From: Magnolia sinica
Taxonomy: Eukaryota > Streptophyta > Magnoliopsida > Magnoliales > Magnoliaceae
NCBI RefSeq assembly: GCF_029962835.1
Contig: NC_080588.1
Coordinates: 10,620,001-10,684,000, forward strand
Direction: 5' to 3'
Length of the DNA: 64,000 nucleotides
The notes beneath the pieces were generated by a model. The model saw nothing but the letters and a program-made list of their open reading frames with translations, did no database searches and was not told where the DNA came from. Of this stretch, positions 34,115 to 43,798 are shown piece by piece (the first letter of the stretch is position 1; every line of letters starts with the position of its first letter). The translations under genes were made by a program, and so were the position numbers.

Positions 34115-34885
34115 ATGGCTTCACCTACCCTAGTGAGGCGACCTGATGTGTGGTGTGCCTACTGCAAGAGGCCTGACCACACAGAGGTGAACTGCTTCAC
34201 CAGGATGAGAGATAGCGGCTTCTCATCACCCAAGAGGATCAATCGCCAGCTTCCCCAGGTTATATCAACACCACCTCTACGGTCGGCACCAGCTCATCCA
34301 TCATTCCGGCCACCCGCACCTCGATCTAAGACACCTCAACAGCCTTTGGTATCTCAGCCCAACCGTTATCAGCAGGCGCGGGTACATACACTTACAGATG
34401 AGGCGTCTGATTTAGTGGCTACGGTGCCTCTAGCCTTCGAGGTCATGACCCACATTGAAGGTACTCCCATATTTCTGTCGGTGGACACCAAGTCCACTAT
34501 TTCCTTGATATCATATTCTGCAGTCAAGCGCTTAGGGCTGACTATGACCCTGATGGTTGGGGTGAGAGTTTTCGTAGCACCGGGAACTTTTTCAGATGCC
34601 ACCAAGTTGTGTAAGGGTTGCCTGATAGATCTAAGAAGAAGGACGATATGTATTGATCTGATTGTCACCACGATATACCATTTCAACGTCATCCTTGGTA
34701 TAGATTGGCTTACTGAAATGAGGGCCGAGATCGACTGCGAAACCCGACTAGTGACAGCTCATGGACCTGACAACATGACTTTTACCTTTCCCGTGCAGGT
34801 CAGTTACCCTTTTCGAGTTCTTTGTTACACTTCCTTACTGAAGAAGAGCGGTGGTCGAACACTTGGGGACACACCAGTGGTTTGA
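34115..34885 (+). pseudogene. CCHC knuckle and aspartic protease, Tekay-type
   Basis: An open stretch of 256 codons. Residues 12-26 form the nucleic-acid binding knuckle (CAYCKRPDHTEVNC, CX2CX4HX4C). The protease active site at about residue 123 reads VDTKSTISLIS, where the family has D-T/S-G. The glycine is replaced by lysine (AAG), which should abolish activity. A second landmark, VILGIDWLTEMRAEID, is intact. TGA at the end stands where RT should follow (VV*EFEDVF). Confidence 0.85.
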
Positions 34886-35773
34886 GAGTTTGAGGACGTG
34901 TTCAGTAAGATACCTGGACTACCTCCTCGGCGCGAGATCGATTTCACTATCAACCTTGTGCCTAGTGCAACACCTATTTCATTACCGATGTATCGCACGC
35001 TTCCGTGCGAGATGGAGGAACTGAGGAAACAGATCGACGATCTGTTAGATGCTGGCTTCATACGGCCGAGTGTGTCTCCTTGGGGAGCACCCGTGTTGTT
35101 TGTGAAGAAGAAGGATGGGTCGTTGCGATTGTGCATTGATTATCGCAGGTTGAACCAGGTGACAGTGAAGAACAAGTATCCTCTGCCCAGGATAGACAAT
35201 CTGTTTGGTCAGTTGAAGGGGGCACAATACTTCACGAAGATCGATTTACAGTCAGGGTATCACCAGTTGCACGTCAGGAATGAAGACGTGCAGAAGACGG
35301 CCTTCAGGACCAGTTTTGGATACTATGAGTTTCTTGTGATGTCATTCGGCCTTACGAATGCACCGGCCGTGTTCATGGACCTGATGAACAGGGTGTTTCA
35401 GCAGTTTCTGTTCCGATTTGTCATCGTGTTTATAGATGACATTCTAATATACTCTAAGAGTCGGGAAGAACACGAGGAACACCTGCAAGTAGTCTTGGGT
35501 ACACTGAAGAAGAACCAGTTGTTCGCACAAGACAAGAAGTGTGACTTTTGGAAAGAAGAAGTCAAGTTCCTGGGACATGTGGTGTCCAAGGAAGGGATAG
35601 CCGTAGACCTTGCCAAGGTAGCCGCAGTTCAGGACTGGGAGCAGCCCGGTTCGGTTACTGAGGTGAGGAGTTTTCTTGGTCTGGCTGGGTACTACCGTCG
35701 ATTTATTAAGGACTTCTCCAAGATTGCCAGACCGCTGTCTCAGTTGACATGGAAGGATCTGAAGTTCGCCTGA
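34886..35773 (+). pseudogene. reverse transcriptase, Tekay-type
   Basis: An open stretch with a complete RT domain: [52 protein letters not shown] and the catalytic box [28 protein letters not shown] from the connection comes last. All catalytic aspartates are present. It ends at TGA at 35771 (KFA*NEKAE), where a TGG or CGA codon is expected. This is the best preserved domain of the element. Confidence 0.9.
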
Positions 35774-36271
35774 AATGAGAAGGCGGAAGCAGCTTTTAAG
35801 GAGCTGAAAGACAGGTTGACGTCTGCCCCTGTGCTAGTATTGCCAGATCAAGGGGTCAAGTATATTATATACACCGACGCGTCTCATGTCGGTTTGGGTT
35901 GTATCCTTATGCAGAAGGATAGGGTAATTGCCTACGCCTCAAGGCAGTTGAGGAAACACGAGGAAAACTATCCTACTCACCACCTAGAGTTAGCAGTCGT
36001 CATCTTTGCACTGAAGCTCTGGAGACATTACCTCTACGGAGAGGAGTTCGAGCTTTTTTACGACCACAAGAGCCTTAGGTACATATTCACTCAGAGGGAC
36101 TTGAATATGAGGCAGCGACGATGGATGGAGACCCTGAAAGACTTCAAGCTCGAAGTCTCTTACCATCCTGGGAAGGCCAACCTTGTGGCAGACGCATTGA
36201 GCCGCAAGAAGGCATTGGCATTTGCGGCTCCACTGATGATAGCAGAGTGGGACATGGTAGAGTTTGTGTGA
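35774..36271 (+). pseudogene. RNase H, Tekay-type
   Basis: Continues from [17 protein letters not shown] carries the first catalytic D, then [40 protein letters not shown] and [13 protein letters not shown] ends it (EFV*DFEQK), again where CGA is likely. It would degrade RNA in the hybrid. Confidence 0.88.
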
Positions 36272-37570
36272 GACTTTGAGCAGAAACTCATGGTGGAGGA
36301 GTCGTATGAGGGCATCGCACATATTCGGGTACAGCTCCTCATTGATGACAGGATTATCGCGGCTTAAGCAGACGATGAGCTATTGGAAAAGATAAGAGAG
36401 CAGGTTAGTGCAGATGAGGACTCAGAATGGAGACTTGGCACGAATGGGGGTTTACGTTACCGTGGCCGCCTATGCGTCCCAAATCTTCTTGATTTGAGAC
36501 ATGAAGTTCTCGAGACTGCACATAATTCGAAGATGGTGATGCACCCTGGAAGTATGAAGATGTATAGCGATATGAAGAGATCGTACTGGTGGGACAACAT
36601 GAAGGCCCACGTAGCGGATTACATGTCCTGTTGTCTCACATACCTGCAAGTCAAGGCAGAGCATCGCCGACCTCCTGGACTTCTTCAGCCCATGCCCATA
36701 GCTGAATGGAAGTGGGATTTCATCTCTATAGACTTTATCTCGGGATTACCGAAGATGAGGAAGGGTTATGATTCCATATGGGTGATCGTAGATCGGTTGA
36801 CGAAATCGGCTCACTTCCTCCCGATTAAAGTTTCGAACTCAGCAGACGAGTTGGCCAGACTGTACATCAGGGAGATTGTGTGTCTGCATAGAGTTCCCTT
36901 GGAGATCGTGTCGGACCGAGACACGCGATTCACATCTATCTTTTGGACTCACATCCAGGAAGCAATGAGTGTGAAACTGAAATTCAGCACTGTGTTCCAC
37001 TCACAGACTGATGGGCAGACGGAACGAGTGAATCAGATTTTAGAAGATATGTTGCGAGCTTACGTGTTAGATTTCAACGACAGTTGGGACGCTGTCTCCC
37101 GTATGCAGAGTTTACTTATAATAAAAGTTTTCAGACGAGTATTGGCATGGCTCCCTATGAGGCCCTGTATGGGCGCTCGTGTAGCGCGCACAGAGGTTGG
37201 CGAGAAGAACTTGATTGGCCCAGAGTTAGTTCAGGCGACCTCAGAGAAGATTGACATTATCAGGTGCCGACTTCTAGCAGTACAGAGCAGACAGAAGAGC
37301 TACGCTGATACGAGGCGGCGGCAGCTAAAGTTCGAGGTTGGGGACCATGTGTTCCTTAAAATTTTCTCCATGAAGGGAGTCCTTCGGTTTGGCAAGAAGG
37401 GGAAGCTCACGCCTAGATTCATTGGCCCATTCCAGATACTTAATCGAGTGAGGGCGGTAGCGTACCGCCTTGCTTTGTCCATTCCACTCGTAGGCGTGCA
37501 CAACGTATTTCATGTATCTATGCTGAAGAAATACGTTCTCGATCCTTTCCACATTATCAGATGGGAGTAG
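36272..37570 (+). pseudogene. integrase, Tekay-type
   Basis: Begins after a TGA at 36269-36271 and has a further TAA near 36365. The HHCC region includes KMVMHPGSMKMY and CLTYLQVKAEH, in which one cysteine of the usual CXXC is lost. The core has D in FISIDFISGLP, D in IVSDRDTRF and E in GQTERVNQILED. Between about 37093 and 37175 the frame is shifted and then restored. The other frame there reads FTYNKSFQTSIGMAPYEALY, as in the family. The C-terminus carries the GPFQIL and HNVFHVSMLKKY landmarks. Confidence 0.87.
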
Positions 37571-37790
37571 GTACAGTTGAGCGAAGATGCTACCTATGTA
37601 TTGCGACCGACGCATGTCCTGGACAGGAAAGAAAAGGTGTTGCGTAGCAAGGTTATCCCACTTGTGAAAGTGTCGTGGACACACCACACTGAAGAAGAGG
37701 CTACTTCTGAAACAGAAGCCGAAGTCCGAAAGAACTACCCTCAGATTCTCGAGAAGTACGAAAAGGTACTAATTTTGAGGATGAAATTTT
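37571..37790 (+). pseudogene. chromodomain remnant
   Basis: After integrase, THVLDRKEKVLRSKVIPLVK leads into VSWTHHTEEEATSETEAEVR, which matches the chromodomain found at the end of Tekay polyproteins (usual wording VKVQWSNH..EATWE.E). It would guide integration to heterochromatin. The usual W of EATWE is S here. Confidence 0.7.
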
Positions 37791-37792
37791 TC

Positions 37793-37808
37793 TTTAAGGG
37801 GGGTAGAT
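37793..37808 (+). other. polypurine tract, Tekay-type
   Basis: TAAGGGGGGTAGAT directly before TGTAACATC, the 3' LTR start. Confidence 0.8.
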
Positions 37809-40800
37809 TGTAACATCTCGAAAAAATTCGTACAAAGGCCCGAGTACCACCTCAGGCAGAAATCACACAGGACTAAATCTTTAGAAATTAGGCGGGAATT
37901 AACTAGTGTTAAACTAGCTTATCTGTGAAATTAGCACTAATCACTTTAAATATGATCTGCAAGACCCAAAATCGTGCAGAATCATTACCACCGCATTACC
38001 TTAAAACTTAAGGTCAATCTCAAGTCTCGGTTACTCTTGGGAGCGCTTCGAAACTCCGTATCGGACCTGGACCGCACGTCGAAAGTCCGATAACTACGAA
38101 ACTATATGAATATGACCGCCTCATTGGGCTTGAAAATCATCCCAGAAATTAAGTCCTAATAGTATCTAGAAACGCACAACTTGAGCCCGGAGCGAAGTGT
38201 GTGAGAAACGCGAATATCTTTAGAAAATGAACTGAACTTAAGTGAATTGAGTCGGTTCGCTTGCAAGCCAAATCTAAGAATTCTGACCGTTAGAATCTGA
38301 CCCAATTACACCCTCGGATCAGGAAAAAATTTCCAACACCTGTCAGTACACTTTGTGGCCCCGATCGAGTACCGGTGACCGTTGAACTGAAACTGGTCCG
38401 CCACGGTCGATCTGTAAATCCAATCGGACCGAAAACTCAGCTTGACTTAGATCCAATGTCAAGGAGCTTAAGTCCGACCGCACGCAGAAGAAGGGCCACC
38501 AGAAGTGCTCCGTTGGACTGAAACAGATGCCCTTTGGATATAACTTAAGTATACCTTGGCCATGGGGCCATTTCCATCAGACCTGGGCCTATATAAGGGC
38601 CTTGAACCCTCTCTCTCTCATCTCATACGAATTTGGGAAACCCTAGGAGAGAGAAGAGAGAAAAGAGAAGGAAAGAGAGAGGAAGTGAGAGAGGGTACTA
38701 GCGTTTGTTCTTGGGATTTAATCCTACCACTCCACACGCTTATTTATCACGTCTGTAGGGATATTCCGGCATTTCCGACAGTGTACTTGGGTAAAAAACC
38801 TAACCCTAATCTGTTTTAGGGTATCATATAGTGTTAATGGTGAAATACCTAACCTATTTCGTACTGTAGGTTGCCGTTGTGCCGTAGACAAAGACTCGGT
38901 ATACAAACTGAGTTCGATACTTGTTTACTAAAGGTGCGAACTATAAATGTTTAGGTTATGGTTTTCAAGGCTTTCAATGTCAGTAATGATTTATGACTGG
39001 CTTGATTGCTATCACATGTGCTTAGATATGAGGGTTTCCGTATAATACACATATATGTGAACTATGTTGATTTTAAATGCATTCCATGTGTTTGTTGAAA
39101 TGTCTAAATGAGTATGAAATTATGATTTGTGCTTGCCATGATTTCTGATTGGGAATACTTGATTGCTGTACCTGTGGCAACTCCTATATGGAAGGATTTG
39201 TCATAATATGTGCTATAACTAATATATTACATGTACGTAATATGTGCAGTCTAAGTGTTTGATAAAATGCCTGAATGAGAAAATGTTTGATGTAATGTAT
39301 CTAATGAGGGTGTTGAGATAGGATTTTCGATCCCCTCATACGTAGTTACAGTTTTCGGTGTAAAGCCTATCTTACTACTATGTGATTATAAATGAAGTGC
39401 TTATGTGTGATAACATTTGTATGATGTGGTTGTTTAAATGCTTAAGTAAGATTATATTTACACTAGTTGTCACATGCTGTTTTGGATTATTATATTTTAG
39501 TGCGATTGTTGAAATGTAAGTCGGGCTAAGATGTAGTCTAGGCAATCGGTAACAGATCCTGGGTTGGTGGCTGAGGTTGTTTCGTCACACCTGATGTGTT
39601 CGACGAATCCGAGTCGTACGTCATTTAACAGCAATGGTTAGGCCACGTGGAATGCTTACGCACTCCATGTCGATCAAGTCAATGTGCGCTCGTACCGGTC
39701 GAGCTCGTCAAGTAACCCGATTGACCCAATGTATATTCACCATGTATAGATGCTACTGCTTGAATCTAAGGTACCAAACTCACCAGTGAAAAATTCCTTT
39801 AACCTTAGTACCTTGATCCGCTAAGACTCATGAGCGGGGCATGGTGGTATGGGATACCGTGGTCGAGCTGTCGGCTTACGCTGGGGTGACGAGCCTCCCC
39901 GTAGTATCTAGTGAGCAACCCAGACTCGTGAGCCAAATACAGTGGTATGGGACATTGTATTCGAGCTGTCGGCATACGTCTAGCTGATGAGTCATTCGTA
40001 GTGACCTCGAGCATACTCTAAGACTGTGCAGAGATGACGAGTCTTTCCGTAGTAACTAGAGTATAAACTAGGCCTACACTGATCAGGTGACGAGCCCTTT
40101 GTAGTGACCTAGAACCGCAGCATCGTATGAGATTTGTTAGGACTGACGACCCTAGAATGGATCATTGTTTGAGAATTGATATATGGGAGGTACCTTAGCT
40201 TCCCAATCCTTCTGTATGAATAAACCTAAGCAACTTGGTTAATCACATTCATGCACCGCATTACGTGTGCGTTTGGCGTAACAGGTCAAGCACTGAGGAA
40301 GTGTTTCATGCCGTGATCATGAGATGAAGTCGCTGACGAAGCGCAGGCGAGGGCATGCATTATTATTTCATATCATTCTTGCATTAACAAGAGTACTTAG
40401 GACCTGATTGTTGTATTGCGTTATCATTACTACTTGACTGAATTGATAACATGTTAACCTTTGCTTTATTGTTCCATTGAGTTGATCACTCACTCCCACG
40501 TTACGGGAAGGTGTTTTAAACACCAACCAGACCCTGTTGTAGTTTCAGATGATGGCGCAGTCTGCGAGGCAGAGCTGGACTTTGAGGATAATGAGGAAGC
40601 ATTCTCATATATGCAGTATTCAGGCGGGTTTCTATAGACCGTTCTGATCGACGGGGCTTCAGGGCTTATACTTGTAGTGGACCATAACCTTTGATATTTT
40701 GTATTTTGAAACAATACTTGTAACTATTTGACCTAGCAATGTGTGCATACTTTAGGGACCTATAATGGTTTATATATTTTATACTCTGATCACAGTCTTC

Positions 40801-40976
40801 CGCTTGTATAAATTCAACTGTCCCTGGAGTATGATTTGCTGATTTAGCTTAATCTCATTCATATTTTATGCACTAACATGGACAACATCAAATCATCATT
40901 ATCTATGTTGCATAAGTGATGCGTTGGAACTCGAGAGTTGGGTACCTGCTCGACCCCCAATTTTTAGGGCGTTACA
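37809..40976 (+). repeat. 3' LTR of the Tekay-type element
   Basis: 3.17 kb, TGTAACATCTCG to GGGCGTTACA. It is the fuller copy: about 440 bp at 40274-40712 are absent from the 5' LTR. That block contains GAGTTGATCACTCACTCC, close to a phrase in the related solo LTR (near 5010), so it is probably ancestral. Confidence 0.9.
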
Positions 40977-40981
40977 ATTTC
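40977..40981 (+). repeat. target site duplication ATTTC (right)
   Basis: Identical to 27986-27990. Confidence 0.8.
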
Positions 40982-41560
40982 ACATGCAGTCGGTATTATG
41001 AGCAGATACATGTCAAACCCTGGTAAGCAATATTGGGAAGCGGTGAAATGACTACTTCGATACATTCGATGTACAAAAGATTACGTTTTAACTTTTGAGA
41101 AGACTTGGGCCAAATTAGTTAGGTACGTGGATTCTGACTACGCAGGTAGTGTGGATTCCAGAAAATCTACTTCAGGTTACTCATTTGTACTAACGGGTGG
41201 AACAATTAGTTGGATGTCGAAACTTTAGTCCGTGGTGGCTCTTTTCACGACCGAAGCCGAGTATATGGCAGTGACGGAAGCATTTAAAGAAGGTGTTTGA
41301 TTAAGAAGCATGATAAATCAGTTGGGGCTTCGGCAGGAGGCTGTGCCAGTTAACTGTGATAGTGAAAGCACTATCTATTTGGCTAAAAATTTTATTTATC
41401 ACTCACGTACTAAACACATTGATGTTCGACAGGTGCTTGAAGAATGAGCCGTAACTCTAGAGAAGATTCACACCTGCGTAAATCCAGTGGACATGCTCAC
41501 CAAGGTGGTTCCTTTAGAGAAGTTTAAGTTCTGTGCGACTTCTCTGGGCTTGGCAATGGT
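40982..41560 (+). pseudogene. copia RNase H, Tork-like (broken)
   Basis: Continuation of the copia frame from 27990. Visible are YVDSDYAGSVDSRKSTSGY, GGTISWMSKL, TTEAEYMAVTEAFKEG, INQLGLRQEAVPV, HSRTKHIDVR and NPVDMLTKVVPLEKFKF. Stops interrupt at AVK*LLRYI, SKL*SVVAL, EGV*LRSM and LEE*AVTLE. The wording is typical of Tork elements. It ends near SLGLAMV and TAA, about 110 bp before the LTR. Confidence 0.88.
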
Positions 41561-41663
41561 GTAAAAGGAAGACGAAGTGTGCACGAGAAGTGTTGATGGA
41601 ACTATGATGCAGGACAGAGATAAGAGAAGTGGACAAGAAGCAATACGTTTGATAATTGAAGAC

Positions 41664-41674
41664 ATAAAGGAGAT
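41664..41674 (+). other. polypurine tract of the Tork-like element
   Basis: ATAAAGGAGAT directly before the LTR start TGTTGTATTTG. Confidence 0.6.
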
Positions 41675-42285
41675 TGTTGTATTTGATTCTTAAATCGAGT
41701 TAGATACAGGGTCTGTCGATGCCATCGACAGTCTGTTCGATGTCACCTTTGATGGCATCAAACATTGCTCGATCCCATCGATTTTTTTGAATTTTCTTCA
41801 GTTGGTCGCTGAACTAACTGGTTACTTTTTAGATGACATCGATGCCATCGAAAGGATTAGTTCGATGCCATCGAGAATTTTCAAAAAATCATGTTTTGTC
41901 TCTGAACAATTGAGGTGTTAGTTCGATGTCATCGATGAGTGTTCGATGCCATCGAAGAATTAGTTTCAATGTCATTTATGAGTGTTCGATGGCATCGACA
42001 GATTCTGCGCAGATTTTTCGTAAAGATGAGAATTTGCAGATTTATTTTCAACTTCGTTTAGGATTCTTTCCAAACCTCTGTGTGTGTGTGTGTGAGGTAT
42101 TCGGATAAACTTTTTTTCTTTGTAATTTTTGCTTTCATAGTGATCATCTATCACTGTGCCATGGGTTTTTTTTTTCCCAAAAGGGTTCTTCCACATTAAA
42201 TTGTTGTGTTCTTCTTCCTTTTGCTTGATATTATTGGATTACTATCCTAGATTATTCTCTATTTGCTTCCGCGATCGCCCTAACA
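41675..42285 (+). repeat. 3' LTR of the Tork-like copia element
   Basis: 611 bp, TGTTGTATTTGATTC to GATCGCCCTAACA. It contains six or more copies of a GATGCCATCGA-type motif, partly palindromic, between 41715 and 42000. A (GT)n run lies at 42078-42093. This end sequence is the usual one for Tork LTRs. Confidence 0.8.
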
Positions 42286-43259
42286 CATATTTTGTTATCA
42301 TCCCAAGAGTTTAAGAGCCTAACTTGAGACATTCCACTAATCTTTGTGCTTTCAGCATATTAGTTTGGTTTTTAACAATTAGCATTAGCTGGAGGACTAG
42401 AGAATAGTTATTATAGGTGGAAATGGCTACTTGGACAACCAGAGTGCAGCTCCTATAAATGAAAAGATCTACCTAAAAAAGAGGCCTAGTGAGTGCACTC
42501 ATAGAGTTCACCCTTGGTTGCAGAGCTTGGTGGAATGTTAGGATCATAATAGCTTAAGAGCCTAACTTGACACATTCAGTTAGTCGTGAAGCTTTTGGTA
42601 TATTGGTTAGGTCCCTAGCATGATTTTACTTCCCCCTTCTCACTTTCATTATGATTTTCCCTACAAAGTTTTGATGATGATGTTTTTTTAAAGAGACGAA
42701 TCTAGGAGAAGAATAGGAAATGAAGCATAGCACACATTCTCCTTTTGAGTGGACGTGCCGTGGGTCTATGATGGTACTCTTCCTTTGTCCTCCGTTTAGA
42801 AAAGAAATTGTAAAAAAGTCCTGATGCATCAGTCCTATGGTGGTGGGACCCATCAGATCAACGGTATGGATTAGCTAAACATCGCTGCAATTGTACAAAC
42901 TGATTCACCAGGATCCTACAATAATCTCCCAACCAAACTAGTCAAGAAGTCGAGAACACACTTAAATAGCAGTGGATCGCCCATATTAAATTTAGGGTCA
43001 TGATTTAATGGGCTCGGTCATGTGAGGGGGCAAATACGTGTCAGACAACACATGTGTTGGAGATCTGGACCATTCATCAGATAGTGCACAATGCAAACAT
43101 GCCAATGTACCACAAATCAGGATCAGGGTAGTACAATCATGAAGTGAACCATACATGTATAGTTGGACTTTCATTTCAACGGTCCATTTTTCTCTGACAA
43201 CTCTTGTCTAGCTAACCTGATCGATCAGCGTATTATCTTCGAAAACGCTTGCGTAGTCA
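42286..43259. other. no gene seen
   Basis: Contains a pair of related stretches (AAGAGCCTAACTTGA at about 42310 and 42552) and GTGGGACCCATCAGATC-type MITE wording near 42845. No coding region recognised. Confidence 0.5.
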
Positions 43260-43798
43260 GGACGCGGATTTCCTGCGAAAGCCTTTCGCAGGAAGTTCCT
43301 GCGCAAGATTCTGTGTGGGGCCCACTACGATGTTTTTGAGAAAGCCACTCCGTCCATCCGTTTTAAGAGTTCATTTCAGGACATTTGACCAAAAATGAGG
43401 ATGATCAAAAACTCAAGTGAGCCACGCGAGAGGAAATAGTGGGGATTTAGTGACCACCGTTGAAACATTTATATAGCTACAAAAGTTTTGTATCCGATTA
43501 ATTTCTTGGGTTTTTCACTTAATCTCAGTGAAAATGACCTTATAAACGGTTTGGATGGAATATAAACATCAAGGTGGATCCTGGGAAGGTTTCAACGGTA
43601 GGAATTCCTTTCCCCACTGTTTCATCTGGTATGGCCCCCTTGAGTTTTGGATCCTAATCATTTTCGGTCTCATGTCCTAAACTGAGTTCATAAAACGGAT
43701 GGACGGGTTAGATTTCTAATAAACATCACAATGGGCCCCATCTAGAATCCTTGCGCAGGAACTTCCTGCGAAAGGCTTTCGCAGGAAATCCGCATCCC
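43260..43798. mobile_element. foldback MITE with arms of about 265 bp
   Basis: The outer 53 bp at each end are near-perfect inverted repeats (GGAYGCGGATTTCCTGCGAA onward). The match continues, more weakly, almost to the centre: GTGGGGCCCA, CGTCCATCCGTTTTA and CCGTTGAAAC all recur inverted. Inside each arm a further hairpin is present (TTCCTGCGAAAG-C-CTTTCGCAGGAA). No ORF. I do not see a clear target duplication, so the superfamily is open; a Mutator-like origin is possible. Confidence 0.82.

Larger units (their letters stand above)
27991..40976 (+). mobile_element. Tekay-type Ty3/gypsy chromovirus with an extra gene
   Basis: A 13 kb element with 5' LTR (27991-30718), tRNA-Met primer site (30722), an extra gene-like unit (about 31280-33060), gag, CCHC/protease, RT, RNase H, integrase, chromodomain remnant, polypurine tract and 3' LTR (37809-40976). 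The RT and RNase H wording ([28 protein letters not shown]) and the C-terminal chromodomain fit the Tekay (Del) lineage. The LTRs differ by roughly one base in twenty to thirty by eye, mostly transitions. All genes contain stops. Confidence 0.9.
27800..42285 (+). mobile_element. Tork-like Ty1/copia remnant, split by the Tekay-type element
   Basis: The left part is 27800-27990 and the right part 40977-42285. Joined, they read across the junction as one copia frame: MDCAKP before it, and HAVGIMSRYMSNPGK after it. The 3' part holds RNase H, a polypurine tract and a 3' LTR. Everything upstream of late RT is missing. The insertion between the two parts is flanked by ATTTC on both sides. Confidence 0.85.
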
